Part shown: piece after piece, positions 32,398 through 41,960 of the stretch | Numbering within the stretch: the first letter of the stretch is position 1 | How the letters are laid out: every line of letters starts with the position of its first letter | Assembly (NCBI GenBank): GCA_017431405.1 | Contig: JAFRLB010000081.1 | Location: 1-52,237, forward strand | Length of the DNA stretch: 52,237 nt | Direction: 5' to 3' | DNA from: Erysipelotrichaceae bacterium | GTDB lineage: Bacteria > Bacillota_I > Bacilli_A > Erysipelotrichales > Erysipelotrichaceae | Program-made: the position numbers and the translations under genes | The notes under the pieces: generated by a model | Seen by the model: the letters and a program-made list of their open reading frames with translations, nothing else | Told to the model about the DNA's origin: nothing | Databases searched by the model: none

Positions 32398-35322
32398 ATG
32401 AATAATAAATGGGATAACATCGAAATAATTAATGAAAACCAGTTACCGTCACATGCAACTTTCAGTTATGATGAAACACTGAATCTGAACGGCATCTGGA
32501 AGTTTAAATGCGGTCTGAATCCTGATAAGGCAGACATTAACTTCATTTCAGACAGCTATGACCTTTCCGGTTTTGACGACATGACAATACCAACCTGCTG
32601 GCAGACCAAAGGTTACAGTTCCCCTCATTACTTTGGGGCTGGCTTCCCTTCTGCCATCAGCAAAAGCAAAAACAGGATCCCGCAGATCAATCATAAAAAG
32701 ACTTACTATGGAATGTATAAAAAGGAATTTACATTAAGTAAAAAAGCCGAAGGAAGTTACATTCTGTGCTTCGATTCCGTAAAGTCAGCCTTTTACTGTT
32801 ATCTTAATGAGCAGTATGTCGGTTTATCAAAGGGTTCAATGCTGCCATGTGAATTTGACGTTACAAAACAGCTAAGGGATGGTAAGAACATCATAAGCGT
32901 ATTTGTCACCGAGTACTCTGATGCAACATACATTGAAGACCAGGACATGTGGTTTCTGGCCGGCATTTACCGTGATGTAAAGTTATATCACCGCCCTGCA
33001 AGTCACTTTGAAGACATTTATCTGCACAGTGAACTTACTGATGACTATCAAAACGCTATTCTGCATTGCGATGTTAAAACAAGCTGTAAAGATGGTAACG
33101 TTACCTTAGAGATCAATAATCAGGCTGTTACTGAGCCTCTTAACAATAAGAATGCATCACTCTCCATCAATATGGAGAATGTCAGACTCTGGTCAGCCGA
33201 AAAGCCAAACCTGTACGATGTAAAAGTCACTTTAAATACAGAAAACGGTGAAAAGCATTCCCAGAACTTCCGATTCGGTTTCAGAGAAGACAAGGTAGAT
33301 CACCAGAAAGCCATTTATTTGCATAATGGCAAGCCAATCAAGTTAAGAGGCATCAACTACCACTCATTTACACCGGATGAAGGTTATTATGTTTCTGAAG
33401 AAGTATACCGTAATGATCTGAAGCTTTTAAAAGAAGCTAACATTAACGCCATCAGAACAAGCCACTATCCACAGGCTGAAGTATTCTATGATCTTTGTGA
33501 TGAAATGGGCTTCTATGTCATGGATGAATGTAATGTTGAAAGCCATGGCGTAAGAGAAAAAGGTGTTCCAGGCGATGATGAAAAATGGGGACGTCACGTA
33601 ATTGACAGAATGGAAAGAATGGTCAGAAGAGACTGTAACCATGCCTGTGTTTCTATCTGGTCACTTGGCAATGAATCAGCTTGCGGTAAGAATCACTTCA
33701 AGATGAAGGAAACAGCCCTGATGCTTGATGACTCCAGACCGATTCACTATGAAGGAGGAAGAAACCTTGAGTTATCAGACTTCCTGTGCGATGGCTACTG
33801 TTCAACGGAAAGAGAAAGAAAATTCGCGAACAAGGAAGATGTCAAGGATAAGCCTTCAATTGTTCAGCGTCTGATACCACTCCTCATGTCTCTTAAGTCC
33901 ATAACATACGAAGAATATAAGAACCATCCGATACTGGTAACTGAATATAATCATTCAATGGGTAATACCGGAAGTGATGTTGAAGAGCACATCCGCATCA
34001 TGGATCAGGCTGATCAGTATTGCGGTGGCTTTGTCTGGGATTTCAAGGACAAGTCACTGTTAAAGGATGGAAAGCTTACCTATGGCGGAGACTGGGGTGT
34101 AAAGGATCAGGGCAGTCACTTCTGCTGCAACGGTATTACTGACCCGTTCAGTAAGCCTCACTCAGTTTATTATGAAATTCAACATGCCTTCCAGCCTGTT
34201 GTCATAAGTAAGGCTGAAGATAACCATATAAGAATCTATAACCGTAATTTCTTTACTTCAACTAATGAATATCACTCATATTATGTATTAAGCCGCAATG
34301 GCATGCAGGTTGAAAAGAAGGAATTCAAAACCAATGTTGCTCCTAGAGAAACTAAGGAATATGATCTCAAGGTCATTGTTCCTACTGATGATGCAACATA
34401 TGATCTTGCCGTATTCTTTGAAAAAGACGGTACCACTTCCTACCAGCAGTTCCGTTTAAAGGAAGAAAGAATTCCGGTAAAGAACAACGAAACAATCATC
34501 AAGGCAAATGAACAGAAGATCATCATTAATGATCGCTACATAATTGACAGATCTACCGGTGATCTGACTGACATTATCTGTGAAGGTCATAACCTTCTTA
34601 CCAAGCCTTTAAGGCCTTCATTATTCAGGCCTTATACTGATGGCGATGTAGGATTCATAGGCCTCAGCATGAAGAAACACCTGAAGCTGGATAATTATGG
34701 CAGATATTCCATTGATGGATTTAAGAATCCACCGACAGTTCAAATCAACAGGCAGAATGTAACAGTAGTAAATGCCGAAAAGGAAATTACCATGGTAAGA
34801 GAATACAGTTTCATAAATGACAAACTTCATGTTTCTGTTTCCTATACCCTTACCGGTAAGAAGGCACCTAACCGCTTGGGCATGCAATTGAATCTGGATA
34901 ATTCATTCAAGACAATGCAGTATTTCGGCAAGGGCCCTGAAGATCATTATCCTGGCAAGGATGAAGGTGGCCTGATCGGCATATATACTCAGGACATCAA
35001 AGAGCAGGATGAATACTGCCGCCCGCAGGAACACGGCAACAAGTCTCATGTAAACTACGCAGACATTTCATCAAAGGAATATACCTTATCAATTGATAAG
35101 GATGATAAGGAACTCAACGTATCCTTCTGGCCATATACCCTTAAGGATCTGCATGAAGCATCTCACATTTCCGACTTGCCTGAGCATACAACAACGACAG
35201 TTAACATTGACTGTTTGCAGAATGGCTTAAGCGACTGCTTTGTAAAATGTGATGATAAGTATCTCATTAAACCGGGTAATACCTATAACTACAGTTTCTA
35301 CATAAGCGCAAAAAAGGTCTGA
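32398..35322 (+). CDS. lacZ: GH2 beta-galactosidase, LacZ type
   Basis: 974 residues with the full LacZ layout: sugar-binding domain, Ig-like domain, TIM barrel (about 310-600), a second Ig-like domain and the C-terminal Bgal small-chain domain (about 700-970; HYPGKDEGGLIG and the ending). The proton donor is Glu426 in SLGNESACG and the nucleophile is Glu516 in VTEYNHSMGN. Intracellular. It hydrolyses beta-galactosides, here probably galactan or arabinogalactan pieces or lactose. It is the only hydrolase transcribed rightwards and is divergent from the broken rhamnosidase, so the two may share regulation. It ends in a bidirectional terminator. Confidence 0.93.
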   Translation: MNNKWDNIEIINENQLPSHATFSYDETLNLNGIWKFKCGLNPDKADINFISDSYDLSGFDDMTIPTCWQTKGYSSPHYFGAGFPSAISKSKNRIPQINHKKTYYGMYKKEFTLSKKAEGSYILCFDSVKSAFYCYLNEQYVGLSKGSMLPCEFDVTKQLRDGKNIISVFVTEYSDATYIEDQDMWFLAGIYRDVKLYHRPASHFEDIYLHSELTDDYQNAILHCDVKTSCKDGNVTLEINNQAVTEPLNNKNASLSINMENVRLWSAEKPNLYDVKVTLNTENGEKHSQNFRFGFREDKVDHQKAIYLHNGKPIKLRGINYHSFTPDEGYYVSEEVYRNDLKLLKEANINAIRTSHYPQAEVFYDLCDEMGFYVMDECNVESHGVREKGVPGDDEKWGRHVIDRMERMVRRDCNHACVSIWSLGNESACGKNHFKMKETALMLDDSRPIHYEGGRNLELSDFLCDGYCSTERERKFANKEDVKDKPSIVQRLIPLLMSLKSITYEEYKNHPILVTEYNHSMGNTGSDVEEHIRIMDQADQYCGGFVWDFKDKSLLKDGKLTYGGDWGVKDQGSHFCCNGITDPFSKPHSVYYEIQHAFQPVVISKAEDNHIRIYNRNFFTSTNEYHSYYVLSRNGMQVEKKEFKTNVAPRETKEYDLKVIVPTDDATYDLAVFFEKDGTTSYQQFRLKEERIPVKNNETIIKANEQKIIINDRYIIDRSTGDLTDIICEGHNLLTKPLRPSLFRPYTDGDVGFIGLSMKKHLKLDNYGRYSIDGFKNPPTVQINRQNVTVVNAEKEITMVREYSFINDKLHVSVSYTLTGKKAPNRLGMQLNLDNSFKTMQYFGKGPEDHYPGKDEGGLIGIYTQDIKEQDEYCRPQEHGNKSHVNYADISSKEYTLSIDKDDKELNVSFWPYTLKDLHEASHISDLPEHTTTTVNIDCLQNGLSDCFVKCDDKYLIKPGNTYNYSFYISAKKV

Positions 35323-35339
35323 TTAGTTCAGACCTTTTT
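35311..35339. terminator. Bidirectional terminator holding both stop codons
   Basis: A perfect 12-bp stem (35311-35322 with 35328-35339, GGTCTGA / TCAGACC cores flanked by A5 and T5) and a 5-base loop. The left arm ends with the TGA of the LacZ gene; the right arm starts with the complement of the TGA of the convergent isomerase gene. Confidence 0.85.
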
Positions 35340-36179
35340 CTTTGAATTAAGATATTTACTGCTTAGCAATAATGAGTCTAATGGTGAACCGTTGATCCAG
35401 TTCTTATGGCTTTCCAGAATACAGTACTCAATGTTTCTTTCCTGACAGTATTCATATAATGCGTCCAGGTCAAGATTTCCCGTTCCTAATTCCACGCTGT
35501 CATACTTAACAATGGGGGTAATTGGAGTATTCTTTATTCTGACTCCCCTGTCAGTAACATGCCATAACTTCATTCTGTCACCCAGTTTTTTCATGACATC
35601 TAAAGGATTCTTTCCACTGTCAGAAAGCCAATAGGCATCCACTTCAAAGTTTACATACTGTGGATCAGTATTCGCAATAAGAATGTCATAGGCAGACTGT
35701 TCTTCATTTACCTTAACCATCTCAACATTGTGATTATGATACAACAGTGAATAGCCATGTTCCTTTAACATTTTGCCGGCCCTGTTGAGTCTTTCAGCCA
35801 GTTCAACAACCTTTTCCAGCTTATGATATGAGTAATAATACATTCCCGTTATGACAATGTACTTTACCTTGAAGCTTTCAGCATCCTTCAGGACATAATC
35901 AGGTTTCTTTTCCAGGGAATCCAGGTCAGTATGCAGGCTTATTGCCTCAAGGCCATTATTCTTCAATAGTGAAACCCAATCGTATTTCCCACAGTTACCG
36001 CTTGGCATGCCTGCCATCTTAGTCAGGCCTCTGACAAACAGACTGGTCGGATGGATCATGTACTGATTGACCTCTATGCCATCATAACCGGCTGCCTTTA
36101 TCTTCTTAAGAACTTCATTTGTTTTATCTTCACTGCTGCAGACAGAGCCAAGCATCATCTGCTGAACGCCGTTTTTCAT
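35328..36179 (-). CDS. Sugar phosphate isomerase/epimerase (xylose-isomerase-like TIM barrel)
   Basis: 283 residues of the AP-endonuclease-2 superfamily. Likely metal ligands are in YHNHNVEM, FEVDAYWLSD, LWHVTDRG and ILESHKN. Such proteins isomerise or epimerise free sugars, keto-sugars or inositols; the substrate cannot be read off. It is the last gene after GH3, with GAGGG ahead of its ATG. With the Gfo/Idh/MocA oxidoreductase of the same operon it may form an oxidation/epimerisation route for a sugar released by the GH3. Confidence 0.85.
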   Translation of the reverse strand: MKNGVQQMMLGSVCSSEDKTNEVLKKIKAAGYDGIEVNQYMIHPTSLFVRGLTKMAGMPSGNCGKYDWVSLLKNNGLEAISLHTDLDSLEKKPDYVLKDAESFKVKYIVITGMYYYSYHKLEKVVELAERLNRAGKMLKEHGYSLLYHNHNVEMVKVNEEQSAYDILIANTDPQYVNFEVDAYWLSDSGKNPLDVMKKLGDRMKLWHVTDRGVRIKNTPITPIVKYDSVELGTGNLDLDALYEYCQERNIEYCILESHKNWINGSPLDSLLLSSKYLNSKKKV

Positions 36180-36196
36180 ATACTATACCCTCAAAT

Positions 36197-36226
36197 AATA
36201 ACTGATGCATTTCTACATCAGTTATT
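36197..36226 (-). terminator. Intercistronic hairpin between GH3 and isomerase genes
   Basis: Perfect 11-bp stem (36197-36207 with 36216-36226, AATAACTGATG / CATCAGTTATT) just past the GH3 stop. The following bases (ATTTGAGG) are a poor T tract and lead straight into the isomerase ribosome site, so it may be a partial terminator or an mRNA-stabilising hairpin. Confidence 0.5.
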
Positions 36227-36236
36227 TATACTCTTT

Positions 36237-38954
36237 CTATTTTCTTTTGGCAAGTTTCATTGGAGCGCCGAAGGCCATGTATTTCAGAACTCTTCCGGCA
36301 TTTCTCTGCAGAACACTTCTCTTTAAGGCATAGCTGCGGTCATAACCCCTGTATGTAACAACATGAGTTTCCTCATTGATTTCAACCAAGCCCTTCTCAG
36401 CCAGTTCTCTTACCTTGCCAGACAATTCGCCTTCATAAGGAACCTCAATTGTATCTGTGCCATTCTTATCAGGCAGGAAACTGTTGTAGCAGTCAGCCAT
36501 CTTATTCATCATACCGCCATACATGACGATCTTCTTCTGAACAACACTGCCGTCCTTATTGAACTGCGGTTTAAGATCTTTTGTTACAGCGATTAATTCA
36601 TCAGTATCATAACCACCCATAATGATGTCGTTACCGGCCTGTAAGTCAGAAACTCTGTCACTTGCGCCATCCCAGTCAGTCATGACAAAGCCCTTAAAGC
36701 CCCATTCGCCTCTTAATACATCCGTTAACAGGTCATATCTTGAAGAAGTATGAATACCATTTAACAGGTTATAAGATGACATTACGGTTGCCGGCTGAGA
36801 TTTCTTTACTGCTATTTCAAAGCCCTTCAGATAGATCTCTCTCAAGGCTCTTTCACTTACTGAAGAATTTGAATTTGCACGGTCCAGTTCCTGATTGTTG
36901 CAGCAGAAATGCTTGGCTGCGACACCGAAGCCAGGATGATTGTTCTGTAAACCGTTAATGAAACCGGCTGCACTTAATCCTGTTACCAGTGGATCCTCTG
37001 AATAATATTCAAAGTTACGTCCGCATAACGGATCTCTGTGAATGTTCATGCCAGGTCCAAGGCATAATGCAATGTCATAGTATTCCATTTCCTTGCCATA
37101 GGCATTACCGACTTCCTCAGCCAGTTCTTCATTGAATGACTGTGCCAGTAACATTCCTACCGGGAAGGTAGTTGTCGGTGTGCCCATCAGATGCAGTCCT
37201 GCAGGACCGTCAGCCAGTGAGCATGCTGGAATGCCCAGAGATGCACTGAACTGATCAGTTGTCTTACCGCTTGTTGAACCATTAAAGGCTGACTTCAGGG
37301 CACCCTTAGGTAATCTTGGTGCAATATTGTATTTTGTTTCCTGACTTGATCCGGTTACCAGTCTGGCCAGTACTTCATTGTCCAGAGTTGCCAGGAATTC
37401 TTCCATGGTTATCTTCTTATCAACGACATCGAGAAGTGTAGCGTTATTTATTTCTCTGACCCTGACCTTATACTCTTCAGTTTCCCAGTTGAAATGATAT
37501 GGGCTGGCCGGCACTTCACTGTCATCATTTACATACAGTGGTACCTTTCTTTCAATCTTGCTGGCACCGTCTACGGTAACACAGTCTGCGGCTGATAATC
37601 TGAGAATGTTGCCTTCATAGCCCTCTGTATCCAGTGAAGGATACTTTTCAAGCTCAAGATCCCTGTCAAGAGCAAACTGTCTTGAGAGCTGTACTGTCTT
37701 AACGGTTTCATCCAGTTCAATTGCGGCAATCACTACCGTATTACGTGAGTTATTACCTAATCTTAACAGATACTTGCCCTTTTCCATGATCCAGGCTGAA
37801 CACTCTTCATCATAGCTAGAAAGATCAGCTGTCTTTATCTTCAAAGTAACAGTTTCAGCTTCACCAGGTAAGATGGTTGAAGTCTTTGCATAGGCCTTTA
37901 ATTCCTGATATGGCTTGTTCAGTTTGCCGGATGGTGCACTTACATAAAGCTGAACAACTTCCTTGGAAGCTGTCTTTCCGGTATTTCTGACATCTAATGT
38001 AACTGTTACTTCATTCCAGTCAGCTTCTGCTTTTACGTTTTCATATTCAAAGGTCGTATAGCTTAAGCCATAACCAAATGGGTATACAACATCGAGTTTC
38101 TTACTGTCAAAATATCTGTAACCTACATAAATGTCTTCAACATAGTCTTCCTGCAAGGTGTCACCGTCATTCTGTGAAAATGTCCTGCTTGCTGGATAAT
38201 CATCATATGACAGTGCATATGTATCGGTCAGTCTGCCGCTTGGAGCAACCTTACCTGTGATGATGTCGGCTAAGGCATTACCGGCTTCCATGCCGGCCTG
38301 GCCAAACTGAATTATGGCAGATACGCCTTCAAATTCCTTCAGCCACTTACAGTCAACTACACAGGTATTCAGAATAACGATTACCTTGCAGAATCTTTCT
38401 GCCAGCATCTTAATGTTGGCTGTTTCATTGTCACTTAAGTAATAGTCACCCTTAACCGGTTTACGGTCATAACCCTCACCGGTATTTCTCTTGATCACAT
38501 AGAATGCCACATCACCATCTTTAGCTGCGCTCAATTCTTCATCGGTAATGACATCTACGTCAAAGTACGGTGTGACACCGCTGAATCTCTTATCCAGGAA
38601 AGTCAGTTTCTTGTCTGCCTTTTCAATCTGTTTCTTTTTATTATCATAATTCTTCAGCCACAGATCAGATGTGATCTCAAAACCGGCCTTCTTCAGTCCC
38701 TGATAAACTGAAACGGTGTAAGGTGAAAATGCATAGCCGCTTCCCGTTCCGCAGAAAGCAGTATCCTTACTGCCTGCCCCAAATAAAGCAGCCTTTACAG
38801 GTCCAATTGGCAGAACACCGTCGTTCTTTAACAGTACAATGCCTTCTCTGGCTGCCTTTAAGGCGACTGAGGCGTTTTCCTTAATCGGCAGTCTGCCTGT
38901 CATTTTACCGGTTGCGGCATAGAAGCCGACTCTTAAAAAATTCATTTTTGCCAT
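36237..38954 (-). CDS. GH3 beta-glycosidase with permuted domain order (second copy)
   Basis: 905 residues. As in the GH3 at 10.6-13 kb, the alpha/beta sandwich comes first (GIVLLKNDGVLPI; GTGSGYAFSPYTVSVYQG), then a fibronectin-III-like domain, then the barrel with nucleophile Asp760 in GFVMTDWDG. After the nucleophile there is a ~145-residue tail, much longer than in the first copy (~70), with a segment VPYEGELSGKVRELAEKGLVEI. No signal peptide. GGGAG precedes the ATG. Forms one unit with the symporter upstream and the isomerase downstream; likely beta-glucosidase, xylosidase or similar. Confidence 0.88.
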   Translation of the reverse strand: MAKMNFLRVGFYAATGKMTGRLPIKENASVALKAAREGIVLLKNDGVLPIGPVKAALFGAGSKDTAFCGTGSGYAFSPYTVSVYQGLKKAGFEITSDLWLKNYDNKKKQIEKADKKLTFLDKRFSGVTPYFDVDVITDEELSAAKDGDVAFYVIKRNTGEGYDRKPVKGDYYLSDNETANIKMLAERFCKVIVILNTCVVDCKWLKEFEGVSAIIQFGQAGMEAGNALADIITGKVAPSGRLTDTYALSYDDYPASRTFSQNDGDTLQEDYVEDIYVGYRYFDSKKLDVVYPFGYGLSYTTFEYENVKAEADWNEVTVTLDVRNTGKTASKEVVQLYVSAPSGKLNKPYQELKAYAKTSTILPGEAETVTLKIKTADLSSYDEECSAWIMEKGKYLLRLGNNSRNTVVIAAIELDETVKTVQLSRQFALDRDLELEKYPSLDTEGYEGNILRLSAADCVTVDGASKIERKVPLYVNDDSEVPASPYHFNWETEEYKVRVREINNATLLDVVDKKITMEEFLATLDNEVLARLVTGSSQETKYNIAPRLPKGALKSAFNGSTSGKTTDQFSASLGIPACSLADGPAGLHLMGTPTTTFPVGMLLAQSFNEELAEEVGNAYGKEMEYYDIALCLGPGMNIHRDPLCGRNFEYYSEDPLVTGLSAAGFINGLQNNHPGFGVAAKHFCCNNQELDRANSNSSVSERALREIYLKGFEIAVKKSQPATVMSSYNLLNGIHTSSRYDLLTDVLRGEWGFKGFVMTDWDGASDRVSDLQAGNDIIMGGYDTDELIAVTKDLKPQFNKDGSVVQKKIVMYGGMMNKMADCYNSFLPDKNGTDTIEVPYEGELSGKVRELAEKGLVEINEETHVVTYRGYDRSYALKRSVLQRNAGRVLKYMAFGAPMKLAKRK

Positions 38955-38999
38955 TATATATACTCCCTTGTTATCTAAATGATAACATCATAACCAAAA

Positions 39000-40379
39000 T
39001 CAGGATAACTTTTTTTTCTCATCAAGTCTGCTTATCAGCAGGAAGCTGATAATGAAGCCAATCATTGAAACACCTGTCATGCAGAAGTTAAAAGCTGAAA
39101 CCAACACCTGCGGCTGGTCAATTATCTGTGCAGTATTCTGCGGTACGATATATCCCAACTTATTTATGCATAACAGGATGGTTGTCTGAGCCAGACCAAT
39201 ACTGACATTCTGCATGATTGAATTAAGTGATGCACCAAGAGAATCAAAACGTAACCCGCTTTTCTTCTCGATCCTGTCAATTACATCTGACATCAGCGAA
39301 ATTGACATCATTGATGGAATTGAACCGATTGAACGTATGAACATGCCAATCAATACGATCACAAAGTTATTTGGACTGACAAATACAATGGCGCTGCCGA
39401 TGGCTGCCAGAAGGAAGCCATATTTCATGATCTTGTATTTGCCATATTTCTTAAGCAGTGGAACCATCATGAATACTCCAATGCCTAGCGGGAACTGACC
39501 GATGACATTCAGAAGAGCCTGATACTTTGCCCCACTATCAACGCTGTTACCCAGAACCCAGTTACTGTAATAGATCATGCTGCTGCTCATGAATGATGAC
39601 TCTATCAGTTTTAAGCCAATCAGAGCAATGACTATTAACCATTCTGGCTGTTTCAGGCTTTCCCTGAACTGACTCATCAGAGAAACCGTCTTATTACTGT
39701 CATTTACTCTTTCCTTAGTGAAGAAGTACTCAAGAAGTGCAGCCGGCATCGCAACGATTGACAGAATCAACATGAATCTGAACCAGTTTGACTGTGCTGC
39801 CGTTCCTACTCCTATCGCTCTGACAATGAAAGGCATGATAACTGCGCTTAATGTTCCCGGTATCATTCCTTCAGAAACGTTCTTGAACAGAGAAAGTCTG
39901 TCTCTTTCCTCACTGTTTCTTGAAGAGCGGGGAATCATCATGTGGTGAGCAAGATGATAAATGTTCAACGCTATTACAAAGAAGAAGTTATAACTGAACA
40001 GAATCCACAGAAGCTGTATCTTGAAAGAAGCCTGAGGAACCATGTATAACAGAATACCTGAAAGCGGCAGTATTATTCCAGATGCCAGAAGCCATGGTCT
40101 GGCTTTTCCCTGTCTGGTATTGGTCTTATTAATGAGTGTACTGAACAGTACATTCATGACAGCTACGGCAATCTTGGAAATGATCGGCATCATTATGATG
40201 ACTGAACCGCTTACTCCGATTACGTCAGTATAGAACTGCATCAGGTATGTCCCTGACATGGCCGTTGTCATCAGATACATCAGGCTCGGGCCAACAAGAT
40301 ACCCGAGAATCATTTCCTTTTTCTCAAGCTGTTCACTGTTTATCTTTGAATCCAGTGCTTTCTTATTCCATATTTCCAT
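39000..40379 (-). CDS. GPH/MelB-like MFS transporter 3, without the acidic cation-site motif
   Basis: 459 residues, about twelve helices, with the family's short cytoplasmic tail. In the helix-2 region, where symporters 1 and 2 have VDAxDDPIQG, it reads KIAVAVMNVLFSTLINKTN, so the acidic cation-binding residues are absent; NKTNTRQGKARPW still matches the following loop. The coupling ion or even the mode of transport may differ. GGAGG is seven bases ahead of the ATG. A hairpin and a possible TetR site lie upstream. Operon with GH3 and the isomerase. Confidence 0.82.
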   Translation of the reverse strand: MEIWNKKALDSKINSEQLEKKEMILGYLVGPSLMYLMTTAMSGTYLMQFYTDVIGVSGSVIIMMPIISKIAVAVMNVLFSTLINKTNTRQGKARPWLLASGIILPLSGILLYMVPQASFKIQLLWILFSYNFFFVIALNIYHLAHHMMIPRSSRNSEERDRLSLFKNVSEGMIPGTLSAVIMPFIVRAIGVGTAAQSNWFRFMLILSIVAMPAALLEYFFTKERVNDSNKTVSLMSQFRESLKQPEWLIVIALIGLKLIESSFMSSSMIYYSNWVLGNSVDSGAKYQALLNVIGQFPLGIGVFMMVPLLKKYGKYKIMKYGFLLAAIGSAIVFVSPNNFVIVLIGMFIRSIGSIPSMMSISLMSDVIDRIEKKSGLRFDSLGASLNSIMQNVSIGLAQTTILLCINKLGYIVPQNTAQIIDQPQVLVSAFNFCMTGVSMIGFIISFLLISRLDEKKKLS

Positions 40380-40400
40380 GCTATTCCTCCAAAACGATAA

Positions 40401-40436
40401 CAGTGCCCATGTTTATTATGTTCTGCATGGACACTG
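40401..40436. promoter_or_regulatory. Hairpin in the leader of transporter 3
   Basis: CAGTGCCCATG (40401-40411) pairs with CATGGACACTG (40426-40436) in 10 of 11 positions, just upstream of the ribosome site of transporter 3. There is no T tract in either direction, so a role in mRNA processing or translation is as likely as termination. Confidence 0.4.
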
Positions 40437-40440
40437 CTAA

Positions 40441-40468
40441 ACAACTACATATTCTTTAAAAGTGTTGT
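40441..40468. promoter_or_regulatory. Possible TetR half-sites upstream of transporter 3
   Basis: ACAAC (40441-40445) and GTGTTGT (40462-40468) form inverted arms, similar to ACAACAC and GTGTTG beside the TetR gene at 42.3 kb. The arms are short, so this is a tentative site. Confidence 0.35.
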
Positions 40469-40470
40469 AT

Positions 40471-41958
40471 TTATCTGCCAACTACCTGGTATGAGTCAGC
40501 AGTATATTCCATTATCTCAAATGGATTTCCATCAGGGTCCTTCATCCACATAACCCAGGTATTATCAATTCCCAATGCCATATCCTTATCAATGTACATT
40601 GCCCCACCTCTGGCAATTACCTGATCACGGAAGGCCTTAAGATTTGAAACCTGAAGTGAATAGTGAGTATAATTCAGGTCATTGGTTGGATCAGGAATGT
40701 TCTTTTTCCAGGCACGTGGTATGTAGAACAGTTCGATGAAGGTGTTTTCTGACCAGCTCATGTATACAGACCATTTTATGTGACTCATCTTTTCCATTGG
40801 TTTGACAAAGAAAGGTACCTTGCCGCCACTCTGAGCAGCCTTCATCTTGAAGTCCTCAATGAGATCCGCATATGTCATGGTGAATTTTTCCTTACAGCCC
40901 AGAATGTCTCTGTAGAAGGCAATTGATTTTTCAATATCCTTACAGTTGAAGCCGAGATGACTCAAGGTAACTGCGTAGCTAACATCCTTGTCAACTGTCA
41001 TTTCACATGGATATACAACGTTCATGGCCTTACGGCATTCATCCATTATTTCCATGCACTTAACGGTGTTTTCAGGTGTAATGATCTTACTCTTTGTCTG
41101 ACCTTCCCTGATTTCACAGGCAACATTTGTGAACTGCTTTTCATACAGAAGATCCTTTACATTGATCTCATCATTTTCCTTTCCCTTAAGGGTTGCCTTC
41201 TTAGTCATGTGGAACCAAGGAACTGTAATTGTTCCGTCTGTTCCCTTGATCACATACTGTTCGCTGAATTTCTGATCCAGTCCGATGTTGTGACGGATGG
41301 TAAAATCAGGATAATGGAAGATAACTGTTTCATGAACATCTACACCCTTTGAAGTTTCCCCGCTGCATTCGATCCTTTCCGGTTCACCAAACAGTTCCAG
41401 GGAATACCTTAAGCCATATACGCCAATGTCCATGACTGCCCCACCAATTCTGTTGGCATCGATCAGACGGCTGTTCTTAAACATCTTGAGCGTAGGATTC
41501 TTATAATCACAGACTACTTCCGTAACCTTGCCAATCCTGTTGTTTTTAAGCCATGACTTAACTTTCTGAGCCGGGCTGTTATGCCAGGTCCACATTGCTT
41601 CAGAAACATAGACATTTTCCTTCTCAGCCAGTTCAAAGATTTCCTTTGCCTGCTGTGCATTTACAGTAAATGGCTTTTCGCATAAAACAGGCTTATGATG
41701 CTCAATGCATTTCTTCATGTACTCGTAGTGCAGATCAGCAGTTAAGGCAATGTAGACACCTTCAACACTTGGATCATCTACTGCCTCCTCGAAACTTCTG
41801 CAGGCTCTGCCGCCAAACTTTTTAGCAAACTTTTCAGCCTTTTCAAATGTACGGTTCCATACTGTTACGATTTCATTGTTTTCGCTCTTTACCAGTTCTC
41901 TGGCAGTAGTGTGTGCGATCTGTCCGCAGCCAATGTAAGCCCATCTGAATTTTTCCAT
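40471..41958 (-). CDS. Gfo/Idh/MocA oxidoreductase fused to a VOC (glyoxalase-type) domain
   Basis: 495 residues in two domains. About 1-325 is an NAD(P)-dependent sugar dehydrogenase: Rossmann motif GCGQIA (10-15), catalytic Lys95 in CEKPFTV, and VMDIGVYGLRYSLELFG in the substrate part. About 326-495 is a vicinal-oxygen-chelate domain starting TLSHLGFNCKDI, with likely metal ligands His334, Glu409, His432 and Glu481. The two are joined without a long linker. VOC domains catalyse isomerisation, epimerisation or C-C cleavage, so the fusion may oxidise a sugar and then convert the unstable keto product. It starts two bases after the small repeat protein. Each domain is firm; the combined function is inferred. 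Confidence 0.85.
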   Translation of the reverse strand: MEKFRWAYIGCGQIAHTTARELVKSENNEIVTVWNRTFEKAEKFAKKFGGRACRSFEEAVDDPSVEGVYIALTADLHYEYMKKCIEHHKPVLCEKPFTVNAQQAKEIFELAEKENVYVSEAMWTWHNSPAQKVKSWLKNNRIGKVTEVVCDYKNPTLKMFKNSRLIDANRIGGAVMDIGVYGLRYSLELFGEPERIECSGETSKGVDVHETVIFHYPDFTIRHNIGLDQKFSEQYVIKGTDGTITVPWFHMTKKATLKGKENDEINVKDLLYEKQFTNVACEIREGQTKSKIITPENTVKCMEIMDECRKAMNVVYPCEMTVDKDVSYAVTLSHLGFNCKDIEKSIAFYRDILGCKEKFTMTYADLIEDFKMKAAQSGGKVPFFVKPMEKMSHIKWSVYMSWSENTFIELFYIPRAWKKNIPDPTNDLNYTHYSLQVSNLKAFRDQVIARGGAMYIDKDMALGIDNTWVMWMKDPDGNPFEIMEYTADSYQVVGR

Positions 41959-41960
41959 GA

